DNA of 64,000 nucleotides, taken from positions 2,063,845-2,127,844 of the forward strand of contig NC_014012.1 in the NCBI RefSeq assembly GCF_000091325.1, in the 5' to 3' direction. The DNA is from Shewanella violacea DSS12. Its GTDB lineage: Bacteria > Pseudomonadota > Gammaproteobacteria > Enterobacterales > Shewanellaceae. The notes under the pieces were generated by a model. It made no database searches and was not told the origin of the DNA. It saw only the letters and a program-made list of their open reading frames with translations. The position numbers and the translations under genes are program-made. Below, in pieces: positions 1-11,400 of this stretch (position 1 is its first letter; every line of letters starts with the position of its first letter).

Positions 1-63
1 TTAATTGCACAAAAATCTGCTGTTCAAAATACCGATGGCAAAGCATATCAGTGGGATGATTGA
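1..63 (+). CDS. C-terminal tail of an unidentified protein (partial)
   Basis: Frame 1 is open from the window edge and ends at a TGA at 61-63, giving about 20 residues that end in QWDD. The piece is too short to identify. It runs towards acs, so the two genes are convergent. The frame could be chance, because only 60 bases are visible. Confidence 0.4.
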   Translation, partial: LIAQKSAVQNTDGKAYQWDD

Positions 64-106
64 GTCGCTATGTTTCCCGCTAATTAATTTAATCAGGACA
101 ATAAAA

Positions 107-126
107 AGCCCCTCGAGTGAGGGGCT
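107..126 (-). terminator. Rho-independent terminator of acs
   Basis: An 8-bp perfect stem (AGCCCCTC / GAGGGGCT) with a 4-base loop. Read on the minus strand it is followed by a run of five T, so it ends the acs transcript. It has no T-run on the plus side. Confidence 0.75.
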
Positions 127-172
127 AGCAAGATTACTGTCTATTTTCGAATAATGACTCGCTGCAAATCAG

Positions 173-2125
<1,953 letters not shown>

Positions 2126-2189
2126 GGGGCTTCCCTTAATATCTAATGAGATTGGGTTCAGTATGTAGGTTTCTGGGCCAGTAGCTCTA

Positions 2190-2205
2190 TTAGACCTTGG
2201 TCTAG
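2190..2205. promoter_or_regulatory. Candidate CrbR operator in the acs/crbS gap
   Basis: TTAGACCTTGGTCTAG has perfect arms TAGACC/GGTCTA around TT. It sits about 65 bases upstream of the acs start and 100 upstream of crbS. A near-identical palindrome occurs at 7495-7510 upstream of the cognate regulator gene. The sharing is seen in the sequence; binding by CrbR is inferred. Confidence 0.5.
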
Positions 2206-2303
2206 TAAAAAAATATCCTTTGTTTTTAGTCTGTTGTAAATAATCTGATGTCTGGATTTAATCTTTTATTTAACGCACAATAAGCATAAAAAATGAGAGT
2301 CAT

Positions 2304-3989
2304 ATGAATCTGACCATAGTGGTTGGCGTTATTGCCGTTTTTTATGTTTGCCTGCTCTTCCTACTCGCATGGGGGGCAGAGCGTTGGTTCAGTAAAATAA
2401 CCAAGAAGATCCAGGTGTGGATCTATGGCTTGAGTCTGGCAGTTTACTGTTCATCCTGGAGTTTTCTCGGTACGGTTGGCCAATCAGCCCAAGACCTCTG
2501 GTCTTTCTTGCCTATATTTATCGGCCCCATTCTTATTTTTACTTTAGGCTTTGGCCTGCTGCGCAAGATGGTGATCGTCTCTAAAACCCATAACATCACT
2601 TCGGTGGCTGATTTTATTGCTGCCCGCTATGGCAAGTCTCAATTATTGGCGGTCATCGTCACCTTAATTTCGCTATTTGGCATCATGCCTTATATCGCCT
2701 TGCAGCTTAAGGCCATGGTATTTAGCCTGAATCTGTTTCAACCCGATGACTCTCCCTTCGATGGTGCTCAGATATCTTTGATCATCACGGCCGTACTTGC
2801 GGTGTTTGCCATCTTATTCGGTACCCGAAAACTCGATGCTACCGAGCATAATCCCGGCATGATGTTGGCCATAGCCTTCGAATCTTTGGTTAAGTTAGCG
2901 GCATTTTTACTCGTTGGCATCGTGATAAGTTTTGGTTATTTCGATGGCTTCGGTGATATTTGGCGTCAGGCGGCGGAGCGAAACTTGATCAGCGAGCCTA
3001 GTCTAAGACTGGAGACCTTGATGCCTCAGCTCTTGGTGGGAATGGCGGCTTTCCTGTGCATGCCCAGACAGTTCCATGTGATGATGGTGGAATGTATCGA
3101 TGAGAAAAGCCTATTAAAGGCACGTTGGATATTTCCTATCTATCTATTGCTGTTTGGCTTGTTTGTCGCGCCATTAGCCTTAGCTGGAAAGCTGATTTTA
3201 GGGGACTCGGTCGCCGCCGATACTTATGTGATTAACTTGCCTCTAGCCCTAGATCAACCCATGTTGGCTGTGGTAGCTCTGCTGGGTACACTCTCGGCCG
3301 CGACCGGCATGGTGGTTGTTGCTGTGGTGACCATCAGCGTCATGGTGAGTAACGAATGGTTGGTGCCTATCATGTTACGCACCGGGAAAATTAAGCAGAA
3401 AAATTTCAGTCAGTTTTCCCAGTTCTTGCTCAATGCACGTCGCTTGTCGATCATTGTCATCTTAGGCTTAGGTTATTTCAGTTATCTCACCTTTATGGAC
3501 AGCGACTCCCTCTCGGCTCTGGGAATGTTATCTTTCGGCGCCTTCGCTCAACTCGCTCCTGCGCTCATTGGTGGCATGTACTGGAAACATGGTAATCGCT
3601 CCGGGGTGTTGCTTGGCCTACTTGTTGGCTTCGGTCTCTGGTGTTACATCTTAGTCAAGGGAGCGAGTGATGCCAGCGGTGTGTTTGGCAGTGATTTTGG
3701 TCTGCTGGAGACGATTAATCCCAATGTAAGAGATATATTAACCGCCTTACTCGCTAACTTAGCTTGTTATATTCTAGGCTCTATGTGGTTTAGGGCTGGG
3801 GTATCGGAGCGCATTCAAGCCAGTGAATTTGTTACTCCCGGGGAACTGAAGGCGAGTAGCCGCAAGGGGGCACCTATTTCTCAGCAAGATCTCTTGATCT
3901 TGGCGAGCCGATTTGTCAGCCCGACTCGTGCTTATGAGAGTTTCTCTCGTTTTTCCGAAGAAGCGGTGAAGAGTGATAGCTGGGCATAA
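2304..3989 (+). CDS. crbS: CrbS-type sensor, N-terminal sodium:solute symporter-like part
   Basis: This 561-residue frame encodes the multi-helix sodium/solute symporter-like sensor domain that begins CrbS/MxtR/CbrA-type kinases, with about a dozen membrane helices from residue 5 to 500 (for example YGLSLAVYCSSWSFLGTVG near residue 40). It ends with a stop at 3987, inside the linker that joins this domain to the PAS region in such proteins. The kinase half continues in another frame from 3973, overlapping by 17 bases. CrbS of Vibrio is a single protein of roughly 1,130 residues; 561 plus 583 fits that. The most economical explanation is one extra base near TGGGCAT at 3981-3987. Whether it is a real mutation or a sequencing error cannot be told here. 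Confidence 0.85.
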   Translation: MNLTIVVGVIAVFYVCLLFLLAWGAERWFSKITKKIQVWIYGLSLAVYCSSWSFLGTVGQSAQDLWSFLPIFIGPILIFTLGFGLLRKMVIVSKTHNITSVADFIAARYGKSQLLAVIVTLISLFGIMPYIALQLKAMVFSLNLFQPDDSPFDGAQISLIITAVLAVFAILFGTRKLDATEHNPGMMLAIAFESLVKLAAFLLVGIVISFGYFDGFGDIWRQAAERNLISEPSLRLETLMPQLLVGMAAFLCMPRQFHVMMVECIDEKSLLKARWIFPIYLLLFGLFVAPLALAGKLILGDSVAADTYVINLPLALDQPMLAVVALLGTLSAATGMVVVAVVTISVMVSNEWLVPIMLRTGKIKQKNFSQFSQFLLNARRLSIIVILGLGYFSYLTFMDSDSLSALGMLSFGAFAQLAPALIGGMYWKHGNRSGVLLGLLVGFGLWCYILVKGASDASGVFGSDFGLLETINPNVRDILTALLANLACYILGSMWFRAGVSERIQASEFVTPGELKASSRKGAPISQQDLLILASRFVSPTRAYESFSRFSEEAVKSDSWA

Positions 3990-5724
3990 GACGGCTCCTG
4001 TGGAGCTTATCTCCCACACTGAGCATATTTTGGCCGGAGTTTTAGGAGGCTCAAGCGCGGCCTTGGTGATGGATTCTGTGTTGCAGGGTAGAGATCTGGC
4101 ACTGGATGAAGTGTTTAACCTAGTCGATGAAGCCTCTTCTAAGATAATTCTCAGTCAAGACATGTTGCGCGGTGCCATAGAGCACGCCTATGAGGGCATG
4201 AGCGTGGTGGACCAAGAATTAAATCTGGTTGCCTGGAATCATAAGTATTCTGAACTTTATCAATATCCGGCAGGTTTTCTTAAAGAGGGAATGCCCATCG
4301 ATGAGGTGGTACGTTTTAATGCCAAGCGCGGTTTTTGTGGTGTGGGGGAGATAGAGGAGCAAGTTAATAAGCGGGTGCAGCACATGATCAATGGCACCCC
4401 CCATGTCTCGGAACGTGAGAGGCAAGATGGTAAGGTGATTAAAATTCAGGGCAATCCTATGCCAGGTGGCGGTTTCGTGATGACCTTTACCGATATCACT
4501 CAATACCGTGAACATGCTAAAGCCCTGCAGGAGGTGAACGATTCTCTTGAGGCGAGGGTGAAGGAGAGAACCTATGAGCTGGCGATGTTAAACAGTCAGT
4601 TATTGGAGTCTAAGGCCCAGGAGGAGATGGCTAATGCCTCTAAGAGTAAGTTTTTAGCCGCCGTGGGTCATGACTTGATGCAACCCTTGAATGCGGCGAG
4701 ATTATTTACCGCCTCACTGGCCCAATATCCGCACTTAGATCAGGAGAGCAAGACGACACTCTCCCATGTAAACAGCTCACTTAAGATTGCCGGAGAATTA
4801 CTCACGGATCTGCTGGATATTTCCAAGCTTGATTCTGGGGTGGTGGATCTTAATCGCCGTGACTTTGCCATCTCAGAACTGCTCGATGGTCTGGCGGTCG
4901 AATTTGCCGCCATGGCCCAAGATTATCAAATTAAGTTCAGTATGGTGCCTAGCACAGCCTCGATTAACTCAGATCTGAGTCTGCTCAGGCGAATACTGCA
5001 AAACTTTTTAACCAATGCCTATCGCTATGCCAAGGGAAACCGAGTCTTGTTAGGCTGCCGTCATCGGGGAGAACATCTGGAGATCCAGGTTTTGGATACT
5101 GGCTGTGGAATCGATGAAAGTGAAATCTCGGAGATTTTTAAAGAGTTTAAACGTCTGGATAACCCCACCAGTAAGAGCGTTAGCGGCCTAGGTCTTGGCT
5201 TAGCGATTGCCGATCGGATCAGCAAGGTTCTGGAACATGATATCAAGGTGGGATCCATTCTTGGCCGGGGTTCAGTGTTCTCGATTAGCGTGCCCCTAGG
5301 CAAGACAATTACTGAAATACAGGTTAAAAAAACCGCCGCTATGATCCAGCCTTTAGCCGGTGTAAAAGTACTGTGCATCGATAATGAAGAAGCGATCCTA
5401 GCTGGACTAGAGAGTTTACTCAGCCGTTGGCAGTGTGAAGTTATCTGTGCCACCGATCTTGCCGATGCTAGGATAAAGCTGGGACTCAAAGGGGTCGCAC
5501 CGGACATAGTATTAGCCGATTATCATCTGGATAATGGTGAAAATGGTGTCGATGCCATGGATGGTATACGTGCCCTATATGGCAGCCATCTTCCAGGCGT
5601 ACTTATCACCGCCAATACTAATAAAGAGCTGGTGGATGAGGTTGAGCTTAAGGGGTATCGCTATATGGCCAAGATGGTGAAGCCTGCCGCGTTGAGAGCC
5701 TTGATCTCTAGCCTAGTTAAATGA
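3973..5724 (+). CDS. crbS: CrbS-type hybrid histidine kinase, C-terminal part (PAS, HisKA, HATPase, receiver)
   Basis: Cytoplasmic signalling half of the sensor split at 3973-3989. Order of domains: a linker resembling the post-transporter region (residues 5-60), PAS with NLVAWNHKYSELY (about 65-175), a short coiled coil, HisKA with the phospho-acceptor in AAVGHDLMQPLNA (His233), an HATPase with GCGIDESEI and GLGLGLAI boxes, and a C-terminal receiver with the phospho-acceptor Asp in VLADYHLDN (Asp516). If made separately it would use the GTG at 3973, but no strong ribosome binding site precedes it and the product would lack the sensor domain. In the family this kinase passes phosphate to CrbR to switch on acs. 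Confidence 0.85.
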   Translation: MIAGHKTAPVELISHTEHILAGVLGGSSAALVMDSVLQGRDLALDEVFNLVDEASSKIILSQDMLRGAIEHAYEGMSVVDQELNLVAWNHKYSELYQYPAGFLKEGMPIDEVVRFNAKRGFCGVGEIEEQVNKRVQHMINGTPHVSERERQDGKVIKIQGNPMPGGGFVMTFTDITQYREHAKALQEVNDSLEARVKERTYELAMLNSQLLESKAQEEMANASKSKFLAAVGHDLMQPLNAARLFTASLAQYPHLDQESKTTLSHVNSSLKIAGELLTDLLDISKLDSGVVDLNRRDFAISELLDGLAVEFAAMAQDYQIKFSMVPSTASINSDLSLLRRILQNFLTNAYRYAKGNRVLLGCRHRGEHLEIQVLDTGCGIDESEISEIFKEFKRLDNPTSKSVSGLGLGLAIADRISKVLEHDIKVGSILGRGSVFSISVPLGKTITEIQVKKTAAMIQPLAGVKVLCIDNEEAILAGLESLLSRWQCEVICATDLADARIKLGLKGVAPDIVLADYHLDNGENGVDAMDGIRALYGSHLPGVLITANTNKELVDEVELKGYRYMAKMVKPAALRALISSLVK

Positions 5725-5821
5725 TTTGTTTGAAATTTGATAGCCTGACCCATAGAGGTGTCTATGTCAGGGAAGGTGTTTTTCTAGACGTTGAGTATAA
5801 GTAAATTTGGAGTGGAGCTAG

Positions 5822-6433
5822 ATGAAAACAGTAGTAGTCGATAACAGAGTGTTAAGGCCGTCAAAAATTGTGTGTGTGGGGCGCAACTATGTCGAGCACA
5901 TCAAGGAGCTCAATAATGAGGTGCCCGATGAAATGGTGCTGTTCCTTAAGCCTAATTCGGCCATCTCAACTGAGCTGGTGAGTTTTCATCAAGAGGCGAT
6001 ACATTTTGAGGCCGAGTTGTGTTTTGTGGTTGAAAATGGACATTTTAGTGCTGTAGGGCTTGGACTTGACCTCACTAAACGTGGTCTGCAGAGTCGGCTT
6101 AAAGCCAAGGGACTTCCCTGGGAGAGAGCCAAGGCGTTCGATGGATCTGTGGTGTTTTCTGAATTTGTTGCCATCGAGAATATCAGCGAGACCCTGACAT
6201 TTGAGCTGATGATCAATAATGAGCTGGTACAAGTTGGCAATATTGGGCTAATGATGAATAAACCTGAGCAGATCTTGACCGAGATACAGAGTTTTATGAG
6301 TTTGAGTGACGGTGATATTGTGATGACAGGCACGCCCAAAGGGGTTGGAGTCGTCAATAAAGGTGATCAGTTCAGGGCTAAGCTTTACGATAAAGACCTG
6401 TTACTCACACAAGTTAATTGGACTGCTAAATAA
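5822..6433 (+). CDS. Fumarylacetoacetate hydrolase family protein (FAHD1/YcgM-like)
   Basis: At 203 residues it matches the short single-domain FAH family (YcgM, FAHD1), which act as acylpyruvases or oxaloacetate decarboxylases. Seen: an N-terminal KIVCVGRNYVEHIKEL motif, the metal-site region HFEAELCFVVE (residues 60-70, with two Glu ligands), and the C-terminal DGDIVMTGTPKGVGVV loop typical of the fold. It stands between crbS and crbR with 97 bases behind crbS and an own ribosome site (GGAG before the ATG). The location within an acetate-control locus suggests a role in C3/C4 acid metabolism, but the substrate is not deducible. Confidence 0.85.
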   Translation: MKTVVVDNRVLRPSKIVCVGRNYVEHIKELNNEVPDEMVLFLKPNSAISTELVSFHQEAIHFEAELCFVVENGHFSAVGLGLDLTKRGLQSRLKAKGLPWERAKAFDGSVVFSEFVAIENISETLTFELMINNELVQVGNIGLMMNKPEQILTEIQSFMSLSDGDIVMTGTPKGVGVVNKGDQFRAKLYDKDLLLTQVNWTAK

Positions 6434-6660
6434 TACCAGTTACATTTATTACTTGGTCAATTGTTAGCCATTTAGGCTGTTAAATTCAGGTGTATGGATG
6501 AAGAAATACTAGGCTCCTTTAAAGCCAATGAAACGCTAAGTAAAATGCCAGAGCCGAGAGTCACTATTTACTTCAAATATGCGCCAGACACATTGACTAC
6601 AGGCGTTTGAATACCCACTGAAAGATCACATGTTTAGTGGGCTTGTTATAGCCTTTCCCA
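6434..6660. repeat. Possible degenerate MITE-like intergenic repeat
   Basis: The non-coding stretch after the FAH gene starts with AATACCAGTTACATTTATTA. This is similar to the terminal repeat ATACCARTTCCATTAA of the element at 16296-16563. No matching right end was found, so it may be a truncated or different repeat family. No open frame is supported here. Confidence 0.3.
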
Positions 6661-6663
6661 TAA

Positions 6664-6697
6664 ACAAAAAGCCAATCTAAACAGATTGGCTTTTTGT
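6664..6697. terminator. Bidirectional terminator between FAH gene and crbR
   Basis: Stem AAAAAGCCAATCT / AGATTGGCTTTTT with loop AAAC. It has A-runs and T-runs on both sides, so it can stop the convergent transcripts from both directions. Confidence 0.85.
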
Positions 6698-6717
6698 ATC
6701 AATGGCTCCGATTTTGT

Positions 6718-7377
6718 CTAGAGCTCTACTTTTTCCATCTCTAGCTGTTGTAATGAGATAACGGCTTGGGTGCGATTTCTCACGCCTAACTTACGAAATA
6801 TTGCCGTGGCGTGGGCCTTGATGGTGGCTTCCGATACACCTAAGTCATAGGCTATCTGCTTATTGAGTAAGCCTTCGGCAAACATCTGCAGCACCTTGTA
6901 CTGTTGTGGGGTGAGATCGGCAAGCTTGCGGGCCACAAGTGCGGTAGCATCTTCCTGTATTTCCTGTATCTCAGCATGATCCGGTAACCAGATATCTCCA
7001 TAGAGTACCGAGGCCAGAGCGGCAGCCAGAGTTTCCATTGAAGATGACTTAGGAATAAATCCTGAGCTGCCATAATGGACGGCACGGCTGATGGTCATAT
7101 TATCTTCATGGGCTGAGATAACGATGACAGGAAGATCGGCAAAATGAGTGCGCAGATGAATAAGGGTCGAATATCCGTGGGAGCCCGGCATCTGCAGGTC
7201 TAACATGACTAAGTCATAAGCCTGCTGCTTATTTTCAAGCAGGCTCTGAAGTGCATCGGCACTGTCTGCTTCAAACCAGTTAGTGTCCGGGAATGGACCA
7301 CTCAAGGCTTGTCGTAAGGCATTACGAAACAGTGGGTGGTCATCGGCAATAATAATGTTTAATTTTTCTAGCTTCAT
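6718..7377 (-). CDS. crbR: LuxR/NarL-family response regulator, CrbR-like
   Basis: A 219-residue two-domain regulator. The receiver has the acidic pair Asp12/Asp13, the phospho-acceptor in LVMLDLQMPG (Asp60) and a conserved Lys in FIPKSS. The C-terminal helix-turn-helix (about 152-205) has LTPQQYKVLQMFAEGLLNKQ and the recognition segment VSEATIKAHATAIFRKL. Full receiver-LuxR architecture, length and position one gene from a CrbS-type kinase and acs match the CrbR/ErdR/AgmR-type activators of acs. The palindrome TTAGAC-N4-GTCTAA lies 118 bases upstream of the start, suggesting autoregulation. The exact orthology is inferred from context. Confidence 0.85.
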   Translation of the reverse strand: MKLEKLNIIIADDHPLFRNALRQALSGPFPDTNWFEADSADALQSLLENKQQAYDLVMLDLQMPGSHGYSTLIHLRTHFADLPVIVISAHEDNMTISRAVHYGSSGFIPKSSSMETLAAALASVLYGDIWLPDHAEIQEIQEDATALVARKLADLTPQQYKVLQMFAEGLLNKQIAYDLGVSEATIKAHATAIFRKLGVRNRTQAVISLQQLEMEKVEL

Positions 7378-7494
7378 GGCTTTATATTTTATTTCGTTGC
7401 GCGTGAAGATTACATCAATGTAACAGAAAAAGTATCAGGGAGACTATTGGTTTATGGGTATTTGGTGGTGATTGACTCCTCAAACCTGGTTTTA

Positions 7495-7510
7495 TTAGAC
7501 TTAGGTCTAA
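7495..7510. promoter_or_regulatory. Candidate CrbR operator upstream of crbR
   Basis: TTAGACTTAGGTCTAA has perfect 6-bp arms TTAGAC/GTCTAA. It differs by three bases from the palindrome at 2190-2205 in front of acs. Sharing between the regulator gene and its presumed target supports an operator role. Confidence 0.5.
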
Positions 7511-7599
7511 CAGGGCCGTGGGGAGTTTGAGGGGGATGAATATTTGCGGGCAATAATCAGGTCATTAAGGCAGCGATTATAGACACTGCCTTGTATTAT

Positions 7600-8028
7600 T
7601 TAAGACTCTTGTGTCCAGACTTGGGTGGGTTGTCGGTCATCACCCACGGCAACGAAGGTAAAGACGCCTCGAATGGCATGCTCTCTGTGATCTCTATACA
7701 TGTCTTCGACAAAGATATTCACCTCGACTTTCAAAGAGGTATTACCCACATGGATAACCTTGGCTATAATTTCGGCCAGGCTGCCAGCTGGAATTACTTT
7801 CTTAAAATCAATCCTGTCAGAACTCACTGTAACCAGAGGCTTACGGCAGAAACGAGTGGCTGAGATAAAGGCTGTTTCGTCCATCCAGGCCAAGGCTTCG
7901 CCACCGAATAGAGTGTTGTGATGGTTGGTGATGGAGGGAAATATGGCCTTGATGACACGGGCTTCTGATTTTTCTATACGGGCATTCATCGCTGACGAGC
8001 GATCTTCGGGTGTTTGAGATAATGGCAT
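7600..8028 (-). CDS. Acyl-CoA thioesterase, hot-dog fold (YciA-like)
   Basis: A single hot-dog domain of 142 residues hydrolysing acyl-CoA esters in the cytoplasm. The N-terminal half has the family signature HHNTLFGGEALAWMDETAF (about residues 36-54), followed by the central strand VTVSSDRIDFKKVIPAG and LKVEVNIFVED. The start ATG at 8026-8028 is preceded by AAGG at 7-base spacing. It is closest in look to YciA and cytosolic acyl-CoA thioesterases; the chain-length preference is not visible. It is monocistronic and upstream of crbR on the same strand, about 220 bases away. Confidence 0.85.
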   Translation of the reverse strand: MPLSQTPEDRSSAMNARIEKSEARVIKAIFPSITNHHNTLFGGEALAWMDETAFISATRFCRKPLVTVSSDRIDFKKVIPAGSLAEIIAKVIHVGNTSLKVEVNIFVEDMYRDHREHAIRGVFTFVAVGDDRQPTQVWTQES

Positions 8029-8469
8029 ACGGCAACCTTAAGGTTATGCTATTTCAATATTGGTGAATATAGGGGGCAGAATTATAGTGATACTTCCCAG
8101 GGAAAGGAAACATTATTAAACAAGTGTTTCATTGTCGTTATTCCCAGGTTATATGAGGTTTACTTGTACTCAGTGTAATAATTACTCAGCTTACTTGCAT
8201 AATGTGTCACTGGTGGTGTTTGATTAGTCTTTGATAAATAAATAGAAAATCAATCAAGTTATAACAGGTGGATTTATTATTATATTAAACTAATAAACAA
8301 ATCCAGATTTTGAGTGTAGTTTAAATAGTATCCAAATCACTTCATAACCAATGGTTTGTAGTGAGCGGGTTTAAATACCGATGAAGTTATCTTGCCGTTA
8401 TGTTGTTGAGTTTTGTTGTCTCTATATTTAGGTATTTCGGTACAACTAAATAATAATAGGAATAATCAA
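8029..8469. other. Long AT-rich gap between thioesterase and first chitinase
   Basis: About 440 bases without a supported gene. It must hold the divergent promoters of the thioesterase and of the chitinase. An AT-rich stretch lies at 8220-8310. No clear CRP site, palindrome or terminator was recognised. Confidence 0.5.
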
Positions 8470-11400
8470 ATGAGTAACAAGACTGCATATTTTGGCAGGC
8501 GGCATCGCCTCGCTTTAATAATTAGCACATCGCTTCTGAGTCAAGCCGTGGTGAGCCAAGCTTACGCTGTGAATTGCCAAGGGGTCGCACCTTGGTTGGC
8601 CGATACTGAATATGCCAGCACTACACAGGTCACACAGCAAAATAGCCTCTTTCAAAATAAGTGGTGGACCACCAACGAGTCACCTGCGGATGCTGGTGAG
8701 TGGGGGGTGTGGCAAACCTTAGGTCAATGTGATGGTGCCTCAAATAAAGCGCCTGTGGTAAACATACTCGCGCCCCAAGCTGGTAATACAGTCAAGCTAA
8801 ATGCTCCCCTGGTACTTAACGCACAAGCGACTGACAGTGATGGTACGGTAGACAGTTTAGTGTGGACGGCGAACGATATCCCGGTGACCAGCCCTTGGTT
8901 AGCAAACCTTCAAGGCGCCGTGGTTTTGAAAGTGACCGCGACCGATAATGATGGTGCATCGACTGAGCAACTGGTCAATATCACAGTGACGAATAGCCAG
9001 AATTTATCCCCTGTGACTGCTATTACTGCGCCAATAAATGACAGCGCTGTCACCTCCGGAGAATCGATTATTGTTACTGCCAATGCATCTGATCCCGATG
9101 TTGGCGACAGCATAGTTAAGGTCGAGCTGCTTGTTGACGGCGCGGTTGTGAGTACTGATACCAGCGCACCCTATGAATTCAGTTGGATTGCTAGCTCTAC
9201 GGGAGATCATAGTCTGCAATCCCGTGCATTTGACTCTCAAAATGACAGCGCTGTCTCTGCGATGGTCAATATACTGGTTGCAGCGGCTAATCAGTTGCCG
9301 AGTGTTGAACTAACCTCACCGAGTGCCAATTTCAATCTGGCGGTTAATGGTGAATTATCTATCGGTGCCAATGCCCTGGATAGTGATGGTGATATCGTCT
9401 CGGTGAGCTTCTTCGCCAATGGCGTCTTGATAGAAACTGACACTCTAGCACCGTATGCGACTCTGTATAGCGCAACTCAAGCAGGCGATCTGTCTATCAC
9501 GGCCGAAGTGACCGATAACCAGGGGGCGAGTGCGCTTTCCAGTGCCATTCTTGGTTATGTGGGTGATAGACCCACAAGCCATGAAGCCTGTCGTCCCGAT
9601 GGTTTAGAAGGGGATTCGGTTTATTGTGATATTTATGATGAAAATGGTCGTGAGAAGATGGGCGCCGATCACGGGCGCCGCGTGATTGGTTACTTTACCT
9701 CCTGGAGAAATGGTACTAACGGCCAGCCAAGTTATCTGGTGAACGATATTCCATGGGATAAGATCACCCATATTAACTATGCATTCGCCCATATCGATGG
9801 CAATAATCAGGTATCGGTTGGTGATCCAAACAGCTTGGAAAACCCCGCTACTGGCATGACCTGGGCGGGAGTGGTCGGCGCCGAGATGGATCCTGAGTAC
9901 AGCTACAAGGGGCATTTCAACCTGCTTAACAAGTATAAGAAGCTACACCCTCAGGTGAAAACCTTGATCTCAATCGGCGGCTGGGCCGAGACCGGGGGCT
10001 ATTTCGATGATACAGGCAACCGCATTGCCAGTGGCGGCTTCTATGAGATGACCAAGACACAAGCTGGGATCAATACCTTTGCCGATTCTGTGGTGGAGTT
10101 CTTGCAAACCTATGGTTTCGATGGCGCCGATATCGATTATGAGTATGCCACCTCGATGGCGAAATCCGGTAATCCAGATGACTTTGCCATTGCCGATCCG
10201 CTTAGAGCGACTCTGTTTGCTCAGTACGACACCTTGATGAAAACCCTGCGTGAGAAACTTGATACTGCCGGTAAGCAAGACAATAAGCACTATATGCTTA
10301 CCGTTGCCGCTCCAGCATCTGGCTATCTGCTGCGCGGCATGGAAGCGTATCAGATGACGCGATTCCTCGATTACGTCAATATCATGAGCTACGACTTACA
10401 CGGTGCTTGGAACGATTTTGTCGGCCATAACGCCGCGCTTTATGACACTGGCGAAGATGCCGAACTGGCATTTTGGGATGTGTATTCTACCGCGCAATAT
10501 GGTGGAATTGGCTACCTTAACACTGACTGGGCCTATCATTATTTCCGCGGCGCCATGCCAGCGGGCCGTATTAACATAGGCTTACCTTACTATACCCGAG
10601 GTTGGCAAGGAGTCACTGGTGGCTCAAACGGTTTGTGGGGTAAGGCGGCATTGCCTGATCAAGCCTCTTGTCCATCGGGTACAGGTGAAGGTGACAATAA
10701 TTGTGGTTATGGTGCTCAGGGGATAGATAACCTTTGGCATGATCTCGATAAAAATGGCAAGGAGATGTTTGCCGGATCTAACCCCATGTGGCATGCCAAG
10801 AACCTGGAACAGGGCATAACTGGCAGTTACCTAGCCAGCTATGGCCTAGATCCTATCAATGATCCTGCCGATGAGCTGACGGGAACTTACGAGCGTCATT
10901 ATGATAATGTCGCCCAGTCTTCATGGTTATGGAATCCATCGAAGCAAGTCTACCTGTCTACCGAAGATGAGCAGGCGATGAATACTAAGGTTCAGTATGT
11001 AGTCGACCAAGGCATAGGTGGCGTGATGTTCTGGGAGCTGGCCGGTGATTTTGACTGGTATCCAGAGCGTAACTCTGGCCAAGGCGAGTATTTTATCGGT
11101 GAGACCATGACGACCATTGCCTATGATAAGTTCGCCAGTGCAGCCCCTTATGGTAATACCGTTAGCAATGCTTCGGCTCTGGCTAATACCTTAGCCTTGA
11201 GTGCAAACTTGTCGGGTTACAAGGTGGGAGACAGTAATTATCCCATTACGCCGACACTCACCATCACCAACAATAGCCAGAGCACCATACCTGGCGGCGC
11301 CGTATTTGAGTTTGATATCTCGACGTCGACATCATCTCAAATAAGCGATCAATCGGGGATGAATTTAGCGGTGGTTACCGATGGTTCAAACGCGGCTTCG

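Noticed and set aside
3973..5724. Treating the kinase half as an independent cytoplasmic hybrid kinase gene
   Set aside because: The first 60 residues are the linker typical of the inside of CrbS-type proteins and the GTG has no convincing ribosome site; a frameshift explains the arrangement better.
7567..7592. Hairpin AAGGCAG/CTGCCTT behind the thioesterase gene as a terminator
   Set aside because: The loop is long and the T-run on the minus strand is poor; evidence too weak to list as a feature.
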